Positions 1-9,124 are shown, counted from the first letter of the stretch. The stretch is DNA of 64,000 bases from Candidatus Aerophobota bacterium (GCA_002401865.1 NVUK01000008.1:1-64000), one strand, 5' to 3'. Translations and numbers: made by a program. Notes: generated by a model from the sequence alone, not told the origin.

Positions 1-477
1 CCCAAAAAAGAGCGGTCTACACGTAGTAGAGATCTTGTATACGCAAGCCATTATGATCGAGGAAAATTAGCCGTTTCACCAATGGGCTCCATAATCTGGT
101 CTAGCGAGAGAATTAAAGATTTTTCTATAAATAAAAATCTGCCAGCAATAGTGAACTACTATACCAATGAGGATGTTGCGCAGTTTTCTCGTGATATTAA
201 ATGCCTTATTGACACTCACCTCCGTAAAACCAATGATAGCCCTATAGGATTAAAACCGCTGCCAACGACTATTAAAGCTCTAAGAAGATATTGGCTACTA
301 GCCCTACAACGCTATCTGCATCCTGACAAAACCCATACATGTAAAGCTCACAACCTGCCAGATGCGGATGATACAGCGGATGATGTTGATGTTTCTGCTA
401 ACTTTAAAAAAAACTTATGTGCAGCTGTAAACGAGCTCAACACCATCCTACAATATATCCTGGACGAGACTAAGTAA
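1..477 (+). CDS. C-terminal part of an unknown repeat protein (5' end outside window)
   Basis: The frame is open from base 1 with no stop, so the ATG at 82 is probably internal and the gene starts upstream of the window. The visible 158 residues resemble the C-terminus of the next gene: both have a His-Tyr-(Asp/Asn) stretch, then GSI(I/F)WSS (bases 85-105 here, 1341-1361 there), then a (D/E)DIK-x-LI-(D/E)-T-x-L helix and an LR-x-(Y/F)WL segment ending near a (H/A)PxK motif. It is therefore a tandem paralogue. An acidic Asp-rich patch lies near residues 120-130 of the visible part. I recognise no known domain; function unknown. That it is coding is well supported by the paralogy. Confidence 0.75.
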   Translation, partial: PKKERSTRSRDLVYASHYDRGKLAVSPMGSIIWSSERIKDFSINKNLPAIVNYYTNEDVAQFSRDIKCLIDTHLRKTNDSPIGLKPLPTTIKALRRYWLLALQRYLHPDKTHTCKAHNLPDADDTADDVDVSANFKKNLCAAVNELNTILQYILDETK

Positions 478-512
478 CGCGCATATTATTTAGAGCTTCT
501 TGTTTTTAACAG

Positions 513-1733
513 TTGAAAAAAATAGGTTTTTACTTTAAAACTTCTTTGATTTTAACACCCATGGTTACTCTAATGTCATCTCCCGTTTCTTTACTTGGAC
601 ACATCCCTTCCCTCTTTATAGCACTAGGTCCACCTGTTGTTTTACTGGGAAAATGGGGCGTTACAACACTACTACCCTGCGCTGCATATGGCGCAGCAGC
701 AGTAGCTTTTGCAGGGATTGGCGCCGGGGTTAGACTGGGTGCTGATCAACATATACGTGAGCATGGCATGCACGATGATGAAAAAATGTATGTAACCGCT
801 ATTCATCTATCTAGCACAGCTGCCTCTATTTTTTGTATGTTCCAAGCAATCCACCATCTTAAAGGAAAAGGCACGCATAGAAGATCTGTATTACGTAAAC
901 TACCTGAAAATCTTTTGTCTATAGGGTTATCGGTCACTGTACCAATGATTAATATCCAACCTATACTTTCTAGACAAAAACGCCTTGCTGACTGGCTCTC
1001 TCTTGGTGTTTTTAGAAAAGTTATTACAGGCACTCCGCTGAATCATTGTACAGGAAATGATAGATTTTTTACTGAGCAAGGACTGTATACCTTTATACTC
1101 GGCGCTACTACATTGACTAGGCGTGAAATAACCTTTCTCCGAGATGCGCTTATTCCTATATCTAGCCAAGAAGATGTTTTATATTTCAAGACCTGCGCTA
1201 ATATGCTTGTTGCTTCCCAGCAATTAAAGAGCTCTATTGCAAATCATAGACCCACCAACTACAGAGAACTATATGCAGCTCTTACGCATGATCAACCACA
1301 AGGTCAACATTATAATGGCATTGCACGTGTTTTAGAAAACGGCTCAATATTTTGGTCCTCTCCTTTAGTTGAAAACTTGAATGGTAGACTATTAGGAATG
1401 AATCAAGTTTTACAGCGTATGTATGCAAGTCAATTACCTAATTTTGCTGAGGATATTAAATTCCTGATCGAAACTTATTTGGTAAAGAGCTCCCTTAGAA
1501 AACCCATGCGCCTGGGCAAATTACCACAAACCGCTGGAGGACAATTAAGATTTTGGTTAAATTTTAACCAAACATATCTTGCGCCTAATAAACAAGCTCT
1601 ATGCGCCGTAACAAATGTTCATAATATTGATCAAGCGCGTAAGAACTTTCAAAACGCATTATTTATTGCTGTATACAAACTCACTGAGCACTTAAAATCA
1701 TTACCCCCCTCTCAAAACATGACCCGAACATAA
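513..1733 (+). CDS. Unknown membrane-associated protein, tandem paralogue of its neighbours
   Basis: 406 residues from a TTG start at 513. No strong ribosome binding site is visible; an ATG at 561 (residue 17) is an alternative. The first ~85 residues contain several hydrophobic stretches (about 10-25, 30-45 and 50-72) and another lies near 92-105, so the N-terminus is probably membrane-inserted. A VITGTPL segment at residues 170-176 matches LVNGDPL at 141-147 of the next gene, and both are followed by an aromatic-rich stretch. The C-terminal repeat starts with GSIFWSS (277-283). Only 35 bases separate it from the gene before and 18 from the gene after, suggesting one transcript. No family recognised; a chlamydial inclusion-membrane or secreted effector role is possible but unproven. 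Confidence 0.7.
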   Translation: MKKIGFYFKTSLILTPMVTLMSSPVSLLGHIPSLFIALGPPVVLLGKWGVTTLLPCAAYGAAAVAFAGIGAGVRLGADQHIREHGMHDDEKMYVTAIHLSSTAASIFCMFQAIHHLKGKGTHRRSVLRKLPENLLSIGLSVTVPMINIQPILSRQKRLADWLSLGVFRKVITGTPLNHCTGNDRFFTEQGLYTFILGATTLTRREITFLRDALIPISSQEDVLYFKTCANMLVASQQLKSSIANHRPTNYRELYAALTHDQPQGQHYNGIARVLENGSIFWSSPLVENLNGRLLGMNQVLQRMYASQLPNFAEDIKFLIETYLVKSSLRKPMRLGKLPQTAGGQLRFWLNFNQTYLAPNKQALCAVTNVHNIDQARKNFQNALFIAVYKLTEHLKSLPPSQNMTRT

Positions 1734-1751
1734 AGAGTTCAAGGATACAAT

Positions 1752-3680
1752 ATGGCATCAGCTTTACTTAATATTGGAAAAGTAGCTGCTACAGTTACGC
1801 TACCTCTCGCTGCAGGATTTATTCGAGGAGCAAGTGCCGAATCTGCAATTAATCCAGCTCTTGGAGCGAGTGACCGTGAAAGGCTTTATGCTTTAACCAC
1901 AGCCCTTGCGATGGAATGTTTTTCTGCTTATTGTATGCGCTCTTTATACCAATCTATGGCGGGATCGAAAAAAGCTGCCCGCTTTGCCAAACCTGTTACT
2001 GTTTTAACAGGGTCCCTATCTTTAACCGCTTCTATAACCGGACACATAAAAGGTTCACAACGGGCAAATCCAGAGGCCAATACAACCAATAGTCCTACCC
2101 TATTTACAAGTCTAAAACACAACTCTCGCCAAGTGGTAGATGCTCTCACATGCTATGACATTTTCCAAAGACTTGTTAATGGCGACCCTCTCCTTGCAGA
2201 AACAGGACCTAAACCTTTTTCTATGCAAGACATGTTTGAGACATATAGTGGCTTTAAGTTACATGGTGAAAGCTCTGATGGAGCACATGATGTAAGTTCA
2301 GGATCACAACATGCAGTTGGTGCCAACCTAGATCCTAAACCTGCTCCGCAACCTGCTGCACAACATGCAGTTGGTGCCAACCTAGATCCTAAACCTGCTC
2401 CGCAACGTGAGGTAAATGCCAACCTAGCCCCTAAACCTGCTCCGCAACATGCAGTTGCTGCCAATCTAGATCCTCAACCTGCTCCGCAACATCAAAACCT
2501 AATTAACTCTCTAAGAGAGGGCCCTAATCAAAAATTTTGGAACGAGGGAAGCGAATTTCCTACTGATCAAAAGCAGAAAAACAAACTCCTTAATGAAATG
2601 ATTCGCCTGATAAATGCCTTAACCGATCAACAACTCAAAGAGCCTACATCTAATGCTGAGATGTCTGAGCTACACCTATTGTGGTATAACGCATTACAAG
2701 CTACCGTTACAAATGAAACTCTACTTGAAAAACACCCCCACTACGCAGTAGAGATCCAGAGATTACGTCTCATGCCTAACTTAATTCATCTATACCAATT
2801 AGGTTACGATCCAACTCAAGGACCTAATAGCGATTTTTGGAACTACGCCACCTTGTCTCTCGAAGCTAACACCCAATTACTTGAAGCGGCAGCAGACGTT
2901 TTTATCTCCCCAGAAGATTTTCAGAAAATTCAACAAGAAGTAACAAACCTTGACTTATCCATATCTGAAACGGCCATACGCTCTGTCTCAGATGAATGCA
3001 TCAAATTTATTACCACAACTAGTCAAATACAAGCACCTGATCAACATGATCTGATATCTCTAAGAGATTGGTGGATAAAAACTCTAACCCTATTAGCAGA
3101 AGATGTGAGATGGCAACCGCTACTACTTGTGTTAAACCGTATACCCAATGCAATTAACGCCTTTATAAATAGACAAGTAATGATTCATGCTTTTGTAGAA
3201 GCTAACAATCCCACTACACTAGAAGCTAATTCTCAGCAAATTGAGGAGCAAATCACCTCTATATTCAATGGCCCTAATTCCGATTTTTGGCGAGGAATGT
3301 GCTACTTACCTGATCTACGATACCGTTCAACTAACTTTATTATTGGCGAAGCTATGGATATCATCCATGCCTTAACAGGGCAAAACATGAAACACCCCCC
3401 TTCTCGTGGTGAAATCATGACTCTATCTGATGATGAACTAAAGACTCTATCTGATGAACTAAAGACTCTACTTATATGGTGGTGGGACGACAATTTGAAA
3501 CACAGACCCCTTTTAACTAGCGATAATCCACTGAGCAAACGGCTAGCTCTAATACCTATACTCTTGTACAACTCCTTCAATTATACTTTATTTCGCTTAG
3601 ACACCTCTAATAAGACCAACAGAGCGAAATCCGTAGTCTACTCTTCTAAAAAAAGTGTAGAGCAAGAAATTGCTAATTAG
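1752..3680 (+). CDS. Unknown protein with Pro-rich tandem repeats and three GPNxxFW repeats
   Basis: 642 residues from ATG, following the previous gene by 18 bases. Layout: N-terminal hydrophobic segments (about 5-25, 48-65, 85-100); a LVNGDPL block (141-147) shared with the preceding paralogue; four copies of a 14-residue QHAVGANLDPKPAP-type repeat (residues 186-245); then three divergent repeats beginning with GPN-x-x-FW at residues 257, 357 and 507. Each of those continues with a helix resembling I-x-LI-x-x-L and a Trp-rich segment (LWYN, DWWIK, IWWWDD). The same layout, with one repeat, is seen in the two upstream genes. The 3' end overlaps the convergent heptosyltransferase gene by 8 bases. 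No known domain recognised; the linker and repeats look like a secreted or surface protein. Confidence 0.75.
   Translation: MASALLNIGKVAATVTLPLAAGFIRGASAESAINPALGASDRERLYALTTALAMECFSAYCMRSLYQSMAGSKKAARFAKPVTVLTGSLSLTASITGHIKGSQRANPEANTTNSPTLFTSLKHNSRQVVDALTCYDIFQRLVNGDPLLAETGPKPFSMQDMFETYSGFKLHGESSDGAHDVSSGSQHAVGANLDPKPAPQPAAQHAVGANLDPKPAPQREVNANLAPKPAPQHAVAANLDPQPAPQHQNLINSLREGPNQKFWNEGSEFPTDQKQKNKLLNEMIRLINALTDQQLKEPTSNAEMSELHLLWYNALQATVTNETLLEKHPHYAVEIQRLRLMPNLIHLYQLGYDPTQGPNSDFWNYATLSLEANTQLLEAAADVFISPEDFQKIQQEVTNLDLSISETAIRSVSDECIKFITTTSQIQAPDQHDLISLRDWWIKTLTLLAEDVRWQPLLLVLNRIPNAINAFINRQVMIHAFVEANNPTTLEANSQQIEEQITSIFNGPNSDFWRGMCYLPDLRYRSTNFIIGEAMDIIHALTGQNMKHPPSRGEIMTLSDDELKTLSDELKTLLIWWWDDNLKHRPLLTSDNPLSKRLALIPILLYNSFNYTLFRLDTSNKTNRAKSVVYSSKKSVEQEIAN
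2307..2486 (+). repeat. Four 42-bp tandem repeats inside the 642-residue gene
   Basis: Units at 2307-2348, 2361-2402, 2403-2444 and 2445-2486, with a 12-base in-frame insert (2349-2360) between units 1 and 2. Units 1 and 2 are identical; 3 and 4 have diverged. Each encodes 14 residues of the type QHAVGANLDPKPAP. Identical neighbouring copies suggest recent expansion and possible length variation between strains. Confidence 0.9.
3432..3473 (+). repeat. 21-bp direct duplication inside the same gene
   Basis: The sequence starting GATGAACTAAAGACTCTA occurs at 3432 and again at 3453, a 21-base period that keeps the frame and duplicates a DELKTLS heptapeptide in the third GPNxxFW repeat. It looks like a recent slippage duplication. 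Confidence 0.85.
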
Positions 3681-4755
3681 GAAAAAGAACCTCGTTCTTA
3701 AACCAGCTTTGAATTTTTGCCTCAAAATGGCTTAGTTGAGCACTTTTTAAACACGCTCCTGTAAGGCAATCTTTTTGATGCACGCACCGCTCACTATCTT
3801 CAAAAACAGCGCTATAAGGACAAGATCCTTGATAAAACTGGTGACTTGACCCTTTTGGATTAAATGGGGCTGGAAGAGTGGGGCCAAAAAAAGCAAAGGT
3901 GGGTAAATCAATGGTTGCCGCTAAATGTAGTGCTGAAGAATCCAAACCAATTAAAGCGTGCATCAAGCGCATATGCCCCTGCCAAAGAGCGATACTCATC
4001 TTAGAGAGTTTATACACTCTACCTCTAGTGAGTTCTTGGACCTTTTCTACTTCACGCTCCTCGCTACTACTGCCCCACACACAGAAAAAATCGATGCTAT
4101 ATTGATTCGATAAACAATTTAAAATCTGGACCCAAAGATCTCTGCTAAGCTGCTTATTTACCCTTGAAGCTCCCATTGCAATCATCACGCTGTAGCGCCC
4201 TGAGATAAGTTTATTCTTTTTAAATATGTCTAAAACTTTTTGCTCATCTGGTGTTAATTCAAAACAGGGAGAAGGTAGAGTTTTTGTCTCTACGGATGAA
4301 AAATAACGCCCCACCACATCTAAAAGCTCTTCTGATTTGTGCAAACCCTCTTTTCTTGTTAAGCGCCTATTTACAAACAAACTAGCTGGCCACTCTCTTG
4401 ATGACTTAAAAGTAAACCCCACCTTATTTTCCCCGCGCATCAAACTTAATAATAAACCGCTTTTAAGATTCGATTGTAAATCAAAGATATGATCAAATTT
4501 CTCTTTTCTGACTTGCAACAAACTCTTTATAACGCCTAAAAAGGTTTTCCCTCTCCCTTTGCGACTTTTAAGTTTTGCAACACTCAGTCCCACCACCTTG
4601 TCTATATGAGGATGCGCCTTTAGAGCGCCAGCAAACCGCGTATCACAGGCCCAAGTGATCGTGCACTTTGGAAATAATTGCTTTAAATAAGTAGGGATTG
4701 CGTAGGCATGCAAAATATCTCCAAGAGAAGAAAGTTTAACAAGCATAATTTTCAT
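3673..4755 (-). CDS. LPS heptosyltransferase family protein (glycosyltransferase family 9, WaaC-like)
   Basis: 360 residues. GT9 enzymes transfer heptose from ADP-heptose to the Kdo/heptose inner core of LPS at the cytoplasmic face. The N-terminus (MKIMLVKLSSLGD then ILHAYAIP) is the typical heptosyltransferase I acceptor-domain start. The C-terminal half has IGLDSSALHLAA (about residues 270-281), the conserved D-S-x-x-x-H-x-A nucleotide-sugar region, then FFGPTLPAPFNP, and a Cys-rich tail (CPYS, CVHQKDC, CLTGAC). Divergent from the transporter gene at 4824. C. trachomatis LPS carries only Kdo as I recall, so this implies a more complex core here. WaaC versus another GT9 member cannot be separated by eye. 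Confidence 0.88.
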   Translation of the reverse strand: MKIMLVKLSSLGDILHAYAIPTYLKQLFPKCTITWACDTRFAGALKAHPHIDKVVGLSVAKLKSRKGRGKTFLGVIKSLLQVRKEKFDHIFDLQSNLKSGLLLSLMRGENKVGFTFKSSREWPASLFVNRRLTRKEGLHKSEELLDVVGRYFSSVETKTLPSPCFELTPDEQKVLDIFKKNKLISGRYSVMIAMGASRVNKQLSRDLWVQILNCLSNQYSIDFFCVWGSSSEEREVEKVQELTRGRVYKLSKMSIALWQGHMRLMHALIGLDSSALHLAATIDLPTFAFFGPTLPAPFNPKGSSHQFYQGSCPYSAVFEDSERCVHQKDCLTGACLKSAQLSHFEAKIQSWFKNEVLFPN

Positions 4756-4823
4756 AAAAGCACCTAATAAAGCCTCGTGTGTTGATCAATTATATACAAA
4801 ATAAGTAGCTAAAATCTAGTGTT

Positions 4824-6182
4824 ATGGTTAGAATTTGTAGCTATAGCACAATTGTAAAAAAAAGGCTAACGCAAGCTATGCCACATCCGATGAAACTATT
4901 CTCTCATAAACATCCCTTCGCGATGTATCTCCTCTCCCTTACCATGCTTTTTTACCGCTTCTCTTTCTACGGAGTAGGTCTGCTTTTAGTCTTATTTTTA
5001 ATCAAACATTACCATTACAGCGTTAAAGAAGCCACGCACCTATTTGCCCTTTTTACAGGTCTATCTTTTCTTATGCCTATCCTAGGAGGCTTTATAGGCG
5101 ATAGGTGGAATTTTAAATCCCCTCCTATTTTAGGAGCGATTATCACCGCTGCTGGATGTTTTTTACTCTCTGTTTTATCCACCTCTTTAATTTTACCCGG
5201 CCTGATCTTAGTCGGTATGGGTAGCGGCCTTTTCGTCCCTAGTATTTACACCATCTTAGGTAAACTATATGTCAAAAACCACTATTTAAGAGAAGGTGGC
5301 TTTTCTATTTTCTATTCTATATCTACCGCTGGACTCTTTCTCTCCATGCTAATTTTAGGAGCAATACAAACCGTTAGCTGGCGCATGACTTTTTTCATCG
5401 CTGGAATAAGCTCTCTTGTAAGTATTATCCCCTATTTTTTTGCTCTAAATCAAATTAAAGACATCACGATCAAAGCGCGCTTTTTTATTAAGAAAAAAGA
5501 TGATCCACACAAATTTCCTTTGAAAAAACATGAAAAAGACCGGATCGTTGTTATTTTTATTCTTGTCCTGTGCTCCATTATTTTTTGGATTGGGTACTCT
5601 CAAATCGGCTCTTCTATGACCCTATTTATTCTTAAATATACCCAAAGAGAAATTGGACAGTTTTCTATCCCTACGCCATGGTTTATTTCTTTAAACAACC
5701 TCTTTGTAATCCTCTTTGCTTTCCCCCTCTCCTACCTCTACCTCTTCTTAAGAAAAATTCGCTCCAGTGCTACTCCTCCTGAAAAAACAGCCATCTCCCT
5801 CTTCTTTATGGGTCTTGCTTTTGTACTCATGGAAAGAGCTTCCCGTTTTATTCCAGTTGACGCTGTCTCTGCAGATGTTAATCCCTATTTTCTTGTTTTC
5901 TCTCTCGCCCTTCTAGCACTTGCTGAACTATTTTTAGCCCCTATTGGTCTCTCACTAGTTACAGGAATCAGCCCTCACCGTTTTAGAGGTTTACTCACAG
6001 GTTTTTACTTTAGCTGTACAGGTATTGGGTTTTTCCTTGGTGGAGCTCTTTCTGGACTCATGCCACAACTTAGCCTTACCAGCTTTTTTGATATCTTTAT
6101 CTTTTTAGCTTTTATTCCTGCTCTTATACTTCTTATCTTTAGCAAAAAACTCGATAGCATGCGCCATGCAAACTTCTTATAA
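4824..6182 (+). CDS. Major facilitator transporter, probably POT/PTR2 proton-dependent peptide symporter family
   Basis: 452 residues with about twelve hydrophobic segments. The first membrane helix contains FYRFSFYGVGLLLVLFL, close to the POT-family motif E-x-F-x-Y-Y-G near TM1, although the initial Glu is replaced. The TM2-TM3 loop PILGGFIGDRW fits the MFS/POT GG-x-x-x-D pattern. Such proteins import di- and tripeptides using the proton gradient, plausible for an intracellular bacterium that feeds on host peptides. The start is uncertain: ATG at 4824 gives an 18-residue Lys-containing extension, and ATG at 4878 is equally plausible; neither has a strong ribosome binding site. Its end overlaps the convergent rluA-family gene by 6 bases. 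Substrate is inferred. Confidence 0.75.
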   Translation: MVRICSYSTIVKKRLTQAMPHPMKLFSHKHPFAMYLLSLTMLFYRFSFYGVGLLLVLFLIKHYHYSVKEATHLFALFTGLSFLMPILGGFIGDRWNFKSPPILGAIITAAGCFLLSVLSTSLILPGLILVGMGSGLFVPSIYTILGKLYVKNHYLREGGFSIFYSISTAGLFLSMLILGAIQTVSWRMTFFIAGISSLVSIIPYFFALNQIKDITIKARFFIKKKDDPHKFPLKKHEKDRIVVIFILVLCSIIFWIGYSQIGSSMTLFILKYTQREIGQFSIPTPWFISLNNLFVILFAFPLSYLYLFLRKIRSSATPPEKTAISLFFMGLAFVLMERASRFIPVDAVSADVNPYFLVFSLALLALAELFLAPIGLSLVTGISPHRFRGLLTGFYFSCTGIGFFLGGALSGLMPQLSLTSFFDIFIFLAFIPALILLIFSKKLDSMRHANFL

Positions 6183-7061
6183 AAAAGCCTTAAAAGCTTT
6201 GCGCATAGGCGCTGTTACTTCTATTTTCTTTTTAGATATAGGATTCTCGAAAGCGACTTTATAGCTATGTAATAACATTTGATCCACCTCTAAAGGATAA
6301 TCAGCCTCTCTTCCATAGAGTAAATCCCCCACAATAGGATGTCCTATTTCTTTTAAGTGTACGCGAATTTGATGCGTTTTCCCCGTCTCAATTTGGCACC
6401 AGAGTGTGCTAAATTTCTTGTTGCTACTACTGCTTACTTTATGAAAACGCGTTATAGCATTAACCTCTCTTCCCTTTTTTGAGCCATAAAGAGTTTGCCC
6501 GTCAAAGGTTTGCAGCGGCGCAAGAAAGGTTTTTCGAACCCCTTCTTTTTGTGTGAGATTACCACAAACCACCGCTAAATAGGCTTTGTTTATTTGTCTC
6601 TTTTTAAACAGTGTCTCCATCGCTTTTTGCGCAATACTCGTTTTAGCTAAACATAGCGCCCCCGATGTGGCCTTATCTAACCTGTGCACTAAAAATAGAT
6701 TTTTTGATAAAAATGCTTGAATACTCTGCTTATCCACAACCAAGCCTACAGGCTTATTCAAGATTAAAACGGACTCATCCTCATAAAGTATCTTCAACTC
6801 TTTTTTTGGAGTGTTTTGCTTAATTCGATGTGCAAAATCTATATCTACTTTAACCCTGTCTCCTAAAACCAAAACCCTCTTTCCAAAACGCTCAATAGAA
6901 CCATTGATACGGCATGCTCCAAGATCTAAAGCACTCTTAATTTGAGTGCTTGATTTTTCTGTGTCTAATGATTTTAAATAATCAAGAAGAGTTGTTCCCA
7001 CACTGCACGAGCGAATGGAAAAAGCTTGGATGCGTTGACTACTCTTTATCTTCTCCCCCAT
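6177..7061 (-). CDS. RluA-family RNA pseudouridine synthase
   Basis: 294 residues. An N-terminal S4 RNA-binding domain (about residues 20-75, with a GACRINGS turn) is followed by the RluA catalytic domain: LYEDESVLILNKPVGLVV (about 91-108), the catalytic HRLDKATSG motif with the nucleophilic Asp (about 126-134), and a C-terminal QIRVHLKEIGHPIVGDLLYG block. These enzymes isomerise uridines in rRNA or tRNA. The start is 9 bases from the pepA stop, so co-transcription after pepA is likely. Which RNA site is modified (RluC, RluD or another) cannot be told by eye. Confidence 0.9.
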   Translation of the reverse strand: MGEKIKSSQRIQAFSIRSCSVGTTLLDYLKSLDTEKSSTQIKSALDLGACRINGSIERFGKRVLVLGDRVKVDIDFAHRIKQNTPKKELKILYEDESVLILNKPVGLVVDKQSIQAFLSKNLFLVHRLDKATSGALCLAKTSIAQKAMETLFKKRQINKAYLAVVCGNLTQKEGVRKTFLAPLQTFDGQTLYGSKKGREVNAITRFHKVSSSSNKKFSTLWCQIETGKTHQIRVHLKEIGHPIVGDLLYGREADYPLEVDQMLLHSYKVAFENPISKKKIEVTAPMRKAFKAFL

Positions 7062-7070
7062 AGATCCTCG

Positions 7071-8552
7071 TTAATCTAGTTGCGAAACAAGTTCGTTTAA
7101 AAGCCTTACTCCAACACCTGTCGCCTGCGTCATGTGATAAGAAGTGGCCCCATCTAAATAGGCTGTACCTGCAATATCTAAATGTATCCAAGGCGTGCCT
7201 TCTTCAATAAACTCTTTTAGAAATAAAGCCGCTGTTATAGATCCTGCCATTCTCTTTTTTGAACAGTTAGCAAGATCTGCAATCGGTGATTTTAACTGAG
7301 AAGCATACTCTTTATCTAAAGGCATGCGCCAAACTTTTTCACTCGTCACGGTCGCTGCCTCTTCAAGCTTTTTAGCAAGTTTGTCTTCTGTACAATAGTA
7401 TCCAGTTCTCTCTGATCCAAGTGCTACCACAATAGCTCCTGTAAGCGTTGCTAAATCAATAATACGGTCCGGCTTAAACTTTTTTTGTCCAAAAGCTAAA
7501 GCATCAGCCAAAATAAGTCTCCCTTCTGCATCCGTATTTGTTATCTCTACTGTTTTTCCCAAATATGAAGTATATACATCGCCAGGCTTGTAACTTAAAC
7601 TACCAATCGCATTTTCTGTCGTTGGAACAAGTACAATTAAATTAACCTTTAAATTTTGCTCCGCTACTGCTTTCATCAAACCAATAGCCGCTGCAGCGCC
7701 TCCCATATCACACTTCATATCTTCTATATAGTTCGTTGGCTTTAAATTAAGGCCTCCCGTGTCAAAAGTTACCCCTTTGCCCACTACCATCGTCGTACTT
7801 TTACTTCCACCATTGAGATATTCCATCATAATCAATTTAGGCTCATCAGCAGACGATTCTCCAACTGCAAGAAGTAGACCCATCTTATGCGTCTCAAGTT
7901 CTTTTTTCTCTAAAACTTTCGTTTTTACGTTGGGATACTTTTTTGCTAAATTTTTACACACAGAGGCTAAATGCGAAGGCGTAGCATCTTTAGCATTACG
8001 GTTAACTAAATCCCTTGCCAATGTCACACCTGTATGCAGTTTTTGTATCTGCGTAATTTTTCCGTTTGTTCCCTCTCCGATAACCGTTACCTTATCCATA
8101 TAGAAAAGCTTTCTATTATCTACCGATTTTAAATCTTCAAACAGGTAATGAGATAAAAATAACCCTTCCACTACAGCTTCAAAAACAACCTCTGCTTTAA
8201 GCCCTTTTACTTTAGGTATAACAACATTGACCCTCTTCCACTGACTTTTTCCTCGCGCTCTTTTTACAAACGCTGCTATCGCCTCTTTAATGCTATTAGA
8301 AGAAACTGTTTCAACAGACCCAAGACCTAAAAAAAGCAACCTCTCATCTTTTTCACTTCCACCAAGAACTAGCAATGTAGAGCCCTGTTTCGCCGAAAAA
8401 TCTTCGTAAGCCGCAATGTCTTCTAAGGTTTGTTTTAAATCGCCCTCTGTGAAAGCAGATGCTACTTCCCCTTTCTTGTGAGTAAAAAATGGTACAACTG
8501 TCACGTCTGAAATTGGACGATCATTAATCTTTGCACATACAGTAACCTTCAT
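7071..8552 (-). CDS. pepA: Leucyl (cytosol) aminopeptidase, M17 family
   Basis: 493 residues, the usual length of M17 aminopeptidases, hexameric di-metal enzymes that release N-terminal residues from peptides. The C-terminal catalytic half has VGKGVTFDTGGLNLKP (metal-binding Lys and Asp), the Asp of KCDMGGAAA and the family signature NTDAEGRL. The neighbour ssb lies 56 bases upstream; ssb-pepA adjacency is conserved in Chlamydia (CT044-CT045 as I recall). With a peptide transporter nearby, it may take part in using imported peptides. No anomaly seen. Confidence 0.97.
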   Translation of the reverse strand: MKVTVCAKINDRPISDVTVVPFFTHKKGEVASAFTEGDLKQTLEDIAAYEDFSAKQGSTLLVLGGSEKDERLLFLGLGSVETVSSNSIKEAIAAFVKRARGKSQWKRVNVVIPKVKGLKAEVVFEAVVEGLFLSHYLFEDLKSVDNRKLFYMDKVTVIGEGTNGKITQIQKLHTGVTLARDLVNRNAKDATPSHLASVCKNLAKKYPNVKTKVLEKKELETHKMGLLLAVGESSADEPKLIMMEYLNGGSKSTTMVVGKGVTFDTGGLNLKPTNYIEDMKCDMGGAAAAIGLMKAVAEQNLKVNLIVLVPTTENAIGSLSYKPGDVYTSYLGKTVEITNTDAEGRLILADALAFGQKKFKPDRIIDLATLTGAIVVALGSERTGYYCTEDKLAKKLEEAATVTSEKVWRMPLDKEYASQLKSPIADLANCSKKRMAGSITAALFLKEFIEEGTPWIHLDIAGTAYLDGATSYHMTQATGVGVRLLNELVSQLD

Positions 8553-8608
8553 AAGCGTTATCTCTCCTGGAAAAAGGGTTGTTGTTTAAAAATAAAAAAA
8601 TGAATTAT

Positions 8609-9124
8609 TTAAAAAGGAATCTGATCGCCGTCTGAATCTCCAAACGAAGAAAAAGGATTGTTTCCTGCTTGAGGAGCCGCTCCACTAGAACCAGTATTAC
8701 CACCGTAACTCTGCTGCTGCGCACCACCTGCGGCAAAAGCGCCACCAGAGGTTTGCGCCCCTGTAGATGCTCCTGCTCCTTGGTACTGTCCGCCACCCTC
8801 AGATTTATCTGAACGGCCAAAAGGATTAAATCCTAATGAACTAGCTGTAAGATTTAAAGAAACTTGAGGTTGGCCTGATTTGTCTGTGTAAATCTCTGGC
8901 TTACTCATCTCTCCATAAGCAATAATTGAACTACCTTTTTTAAAGAAAGAGAGCATTTTGTCTAGATGATCACCCCAAATAGTAACCTTCCACCATGTCG
9001 TCTCTTCTTTTCCCCCTCTTCTCTGATTCGCTGCAACACGTAATGTTGTAACTTTTTGCCCGCTTGGTGTGGACCTCACCTCTGGATCTGCCCCTAAATG
9101 CCCCATGAGTGTCATATGATTCAT
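8609..9124 (-). CDS. ssb: Single-stranded DNA-binding protein
   Basis: 171 residues. The N-terminal OB fold (about 1-110) begins MNHMTLMGHLGADPEVR and includes the TTWWKVTIWG strand. A Gly/Gln/Ala-rich linker (about 112-158) leads to the acidic tail ending DGDQIPF, the conserved C-terminal peptide that recruits repair and replication partners. It is the first gene of an apparent ssb-pepA-rluA run. A TATAAT-like -10 is visible on the minus strand at 9168-9173 but without a convincing -35. Confidence 0.97.
   Translation of the reverse strand: MNHMTLMGHLGADPEVRSTPSGQKVTTLRVAANQRRGGKEETTWWKVTIWGDHLDKMLSFFKKGSSIIAYGEMSKPEIYTDKSGQPQVSLNLTASSLGFNPFGRSDKSEGGGQYQGAGASTGAQTSGGAFAAGGAQQQSYGGNTGSSGAAPQAGNNPFSSFGDSDGDQIPF

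Noticed and set aside
2153-2464. 103-residue Cys/Ala/Gly-rich ORF on the minus strand
   Set aside because: It is the antisense reading of the 42-bp repeats and the coding strand is clearly the other one.
2307-2486. CRISPR array
   Set aside because: Adjacent in-frame repeats without spacers inside a gene.
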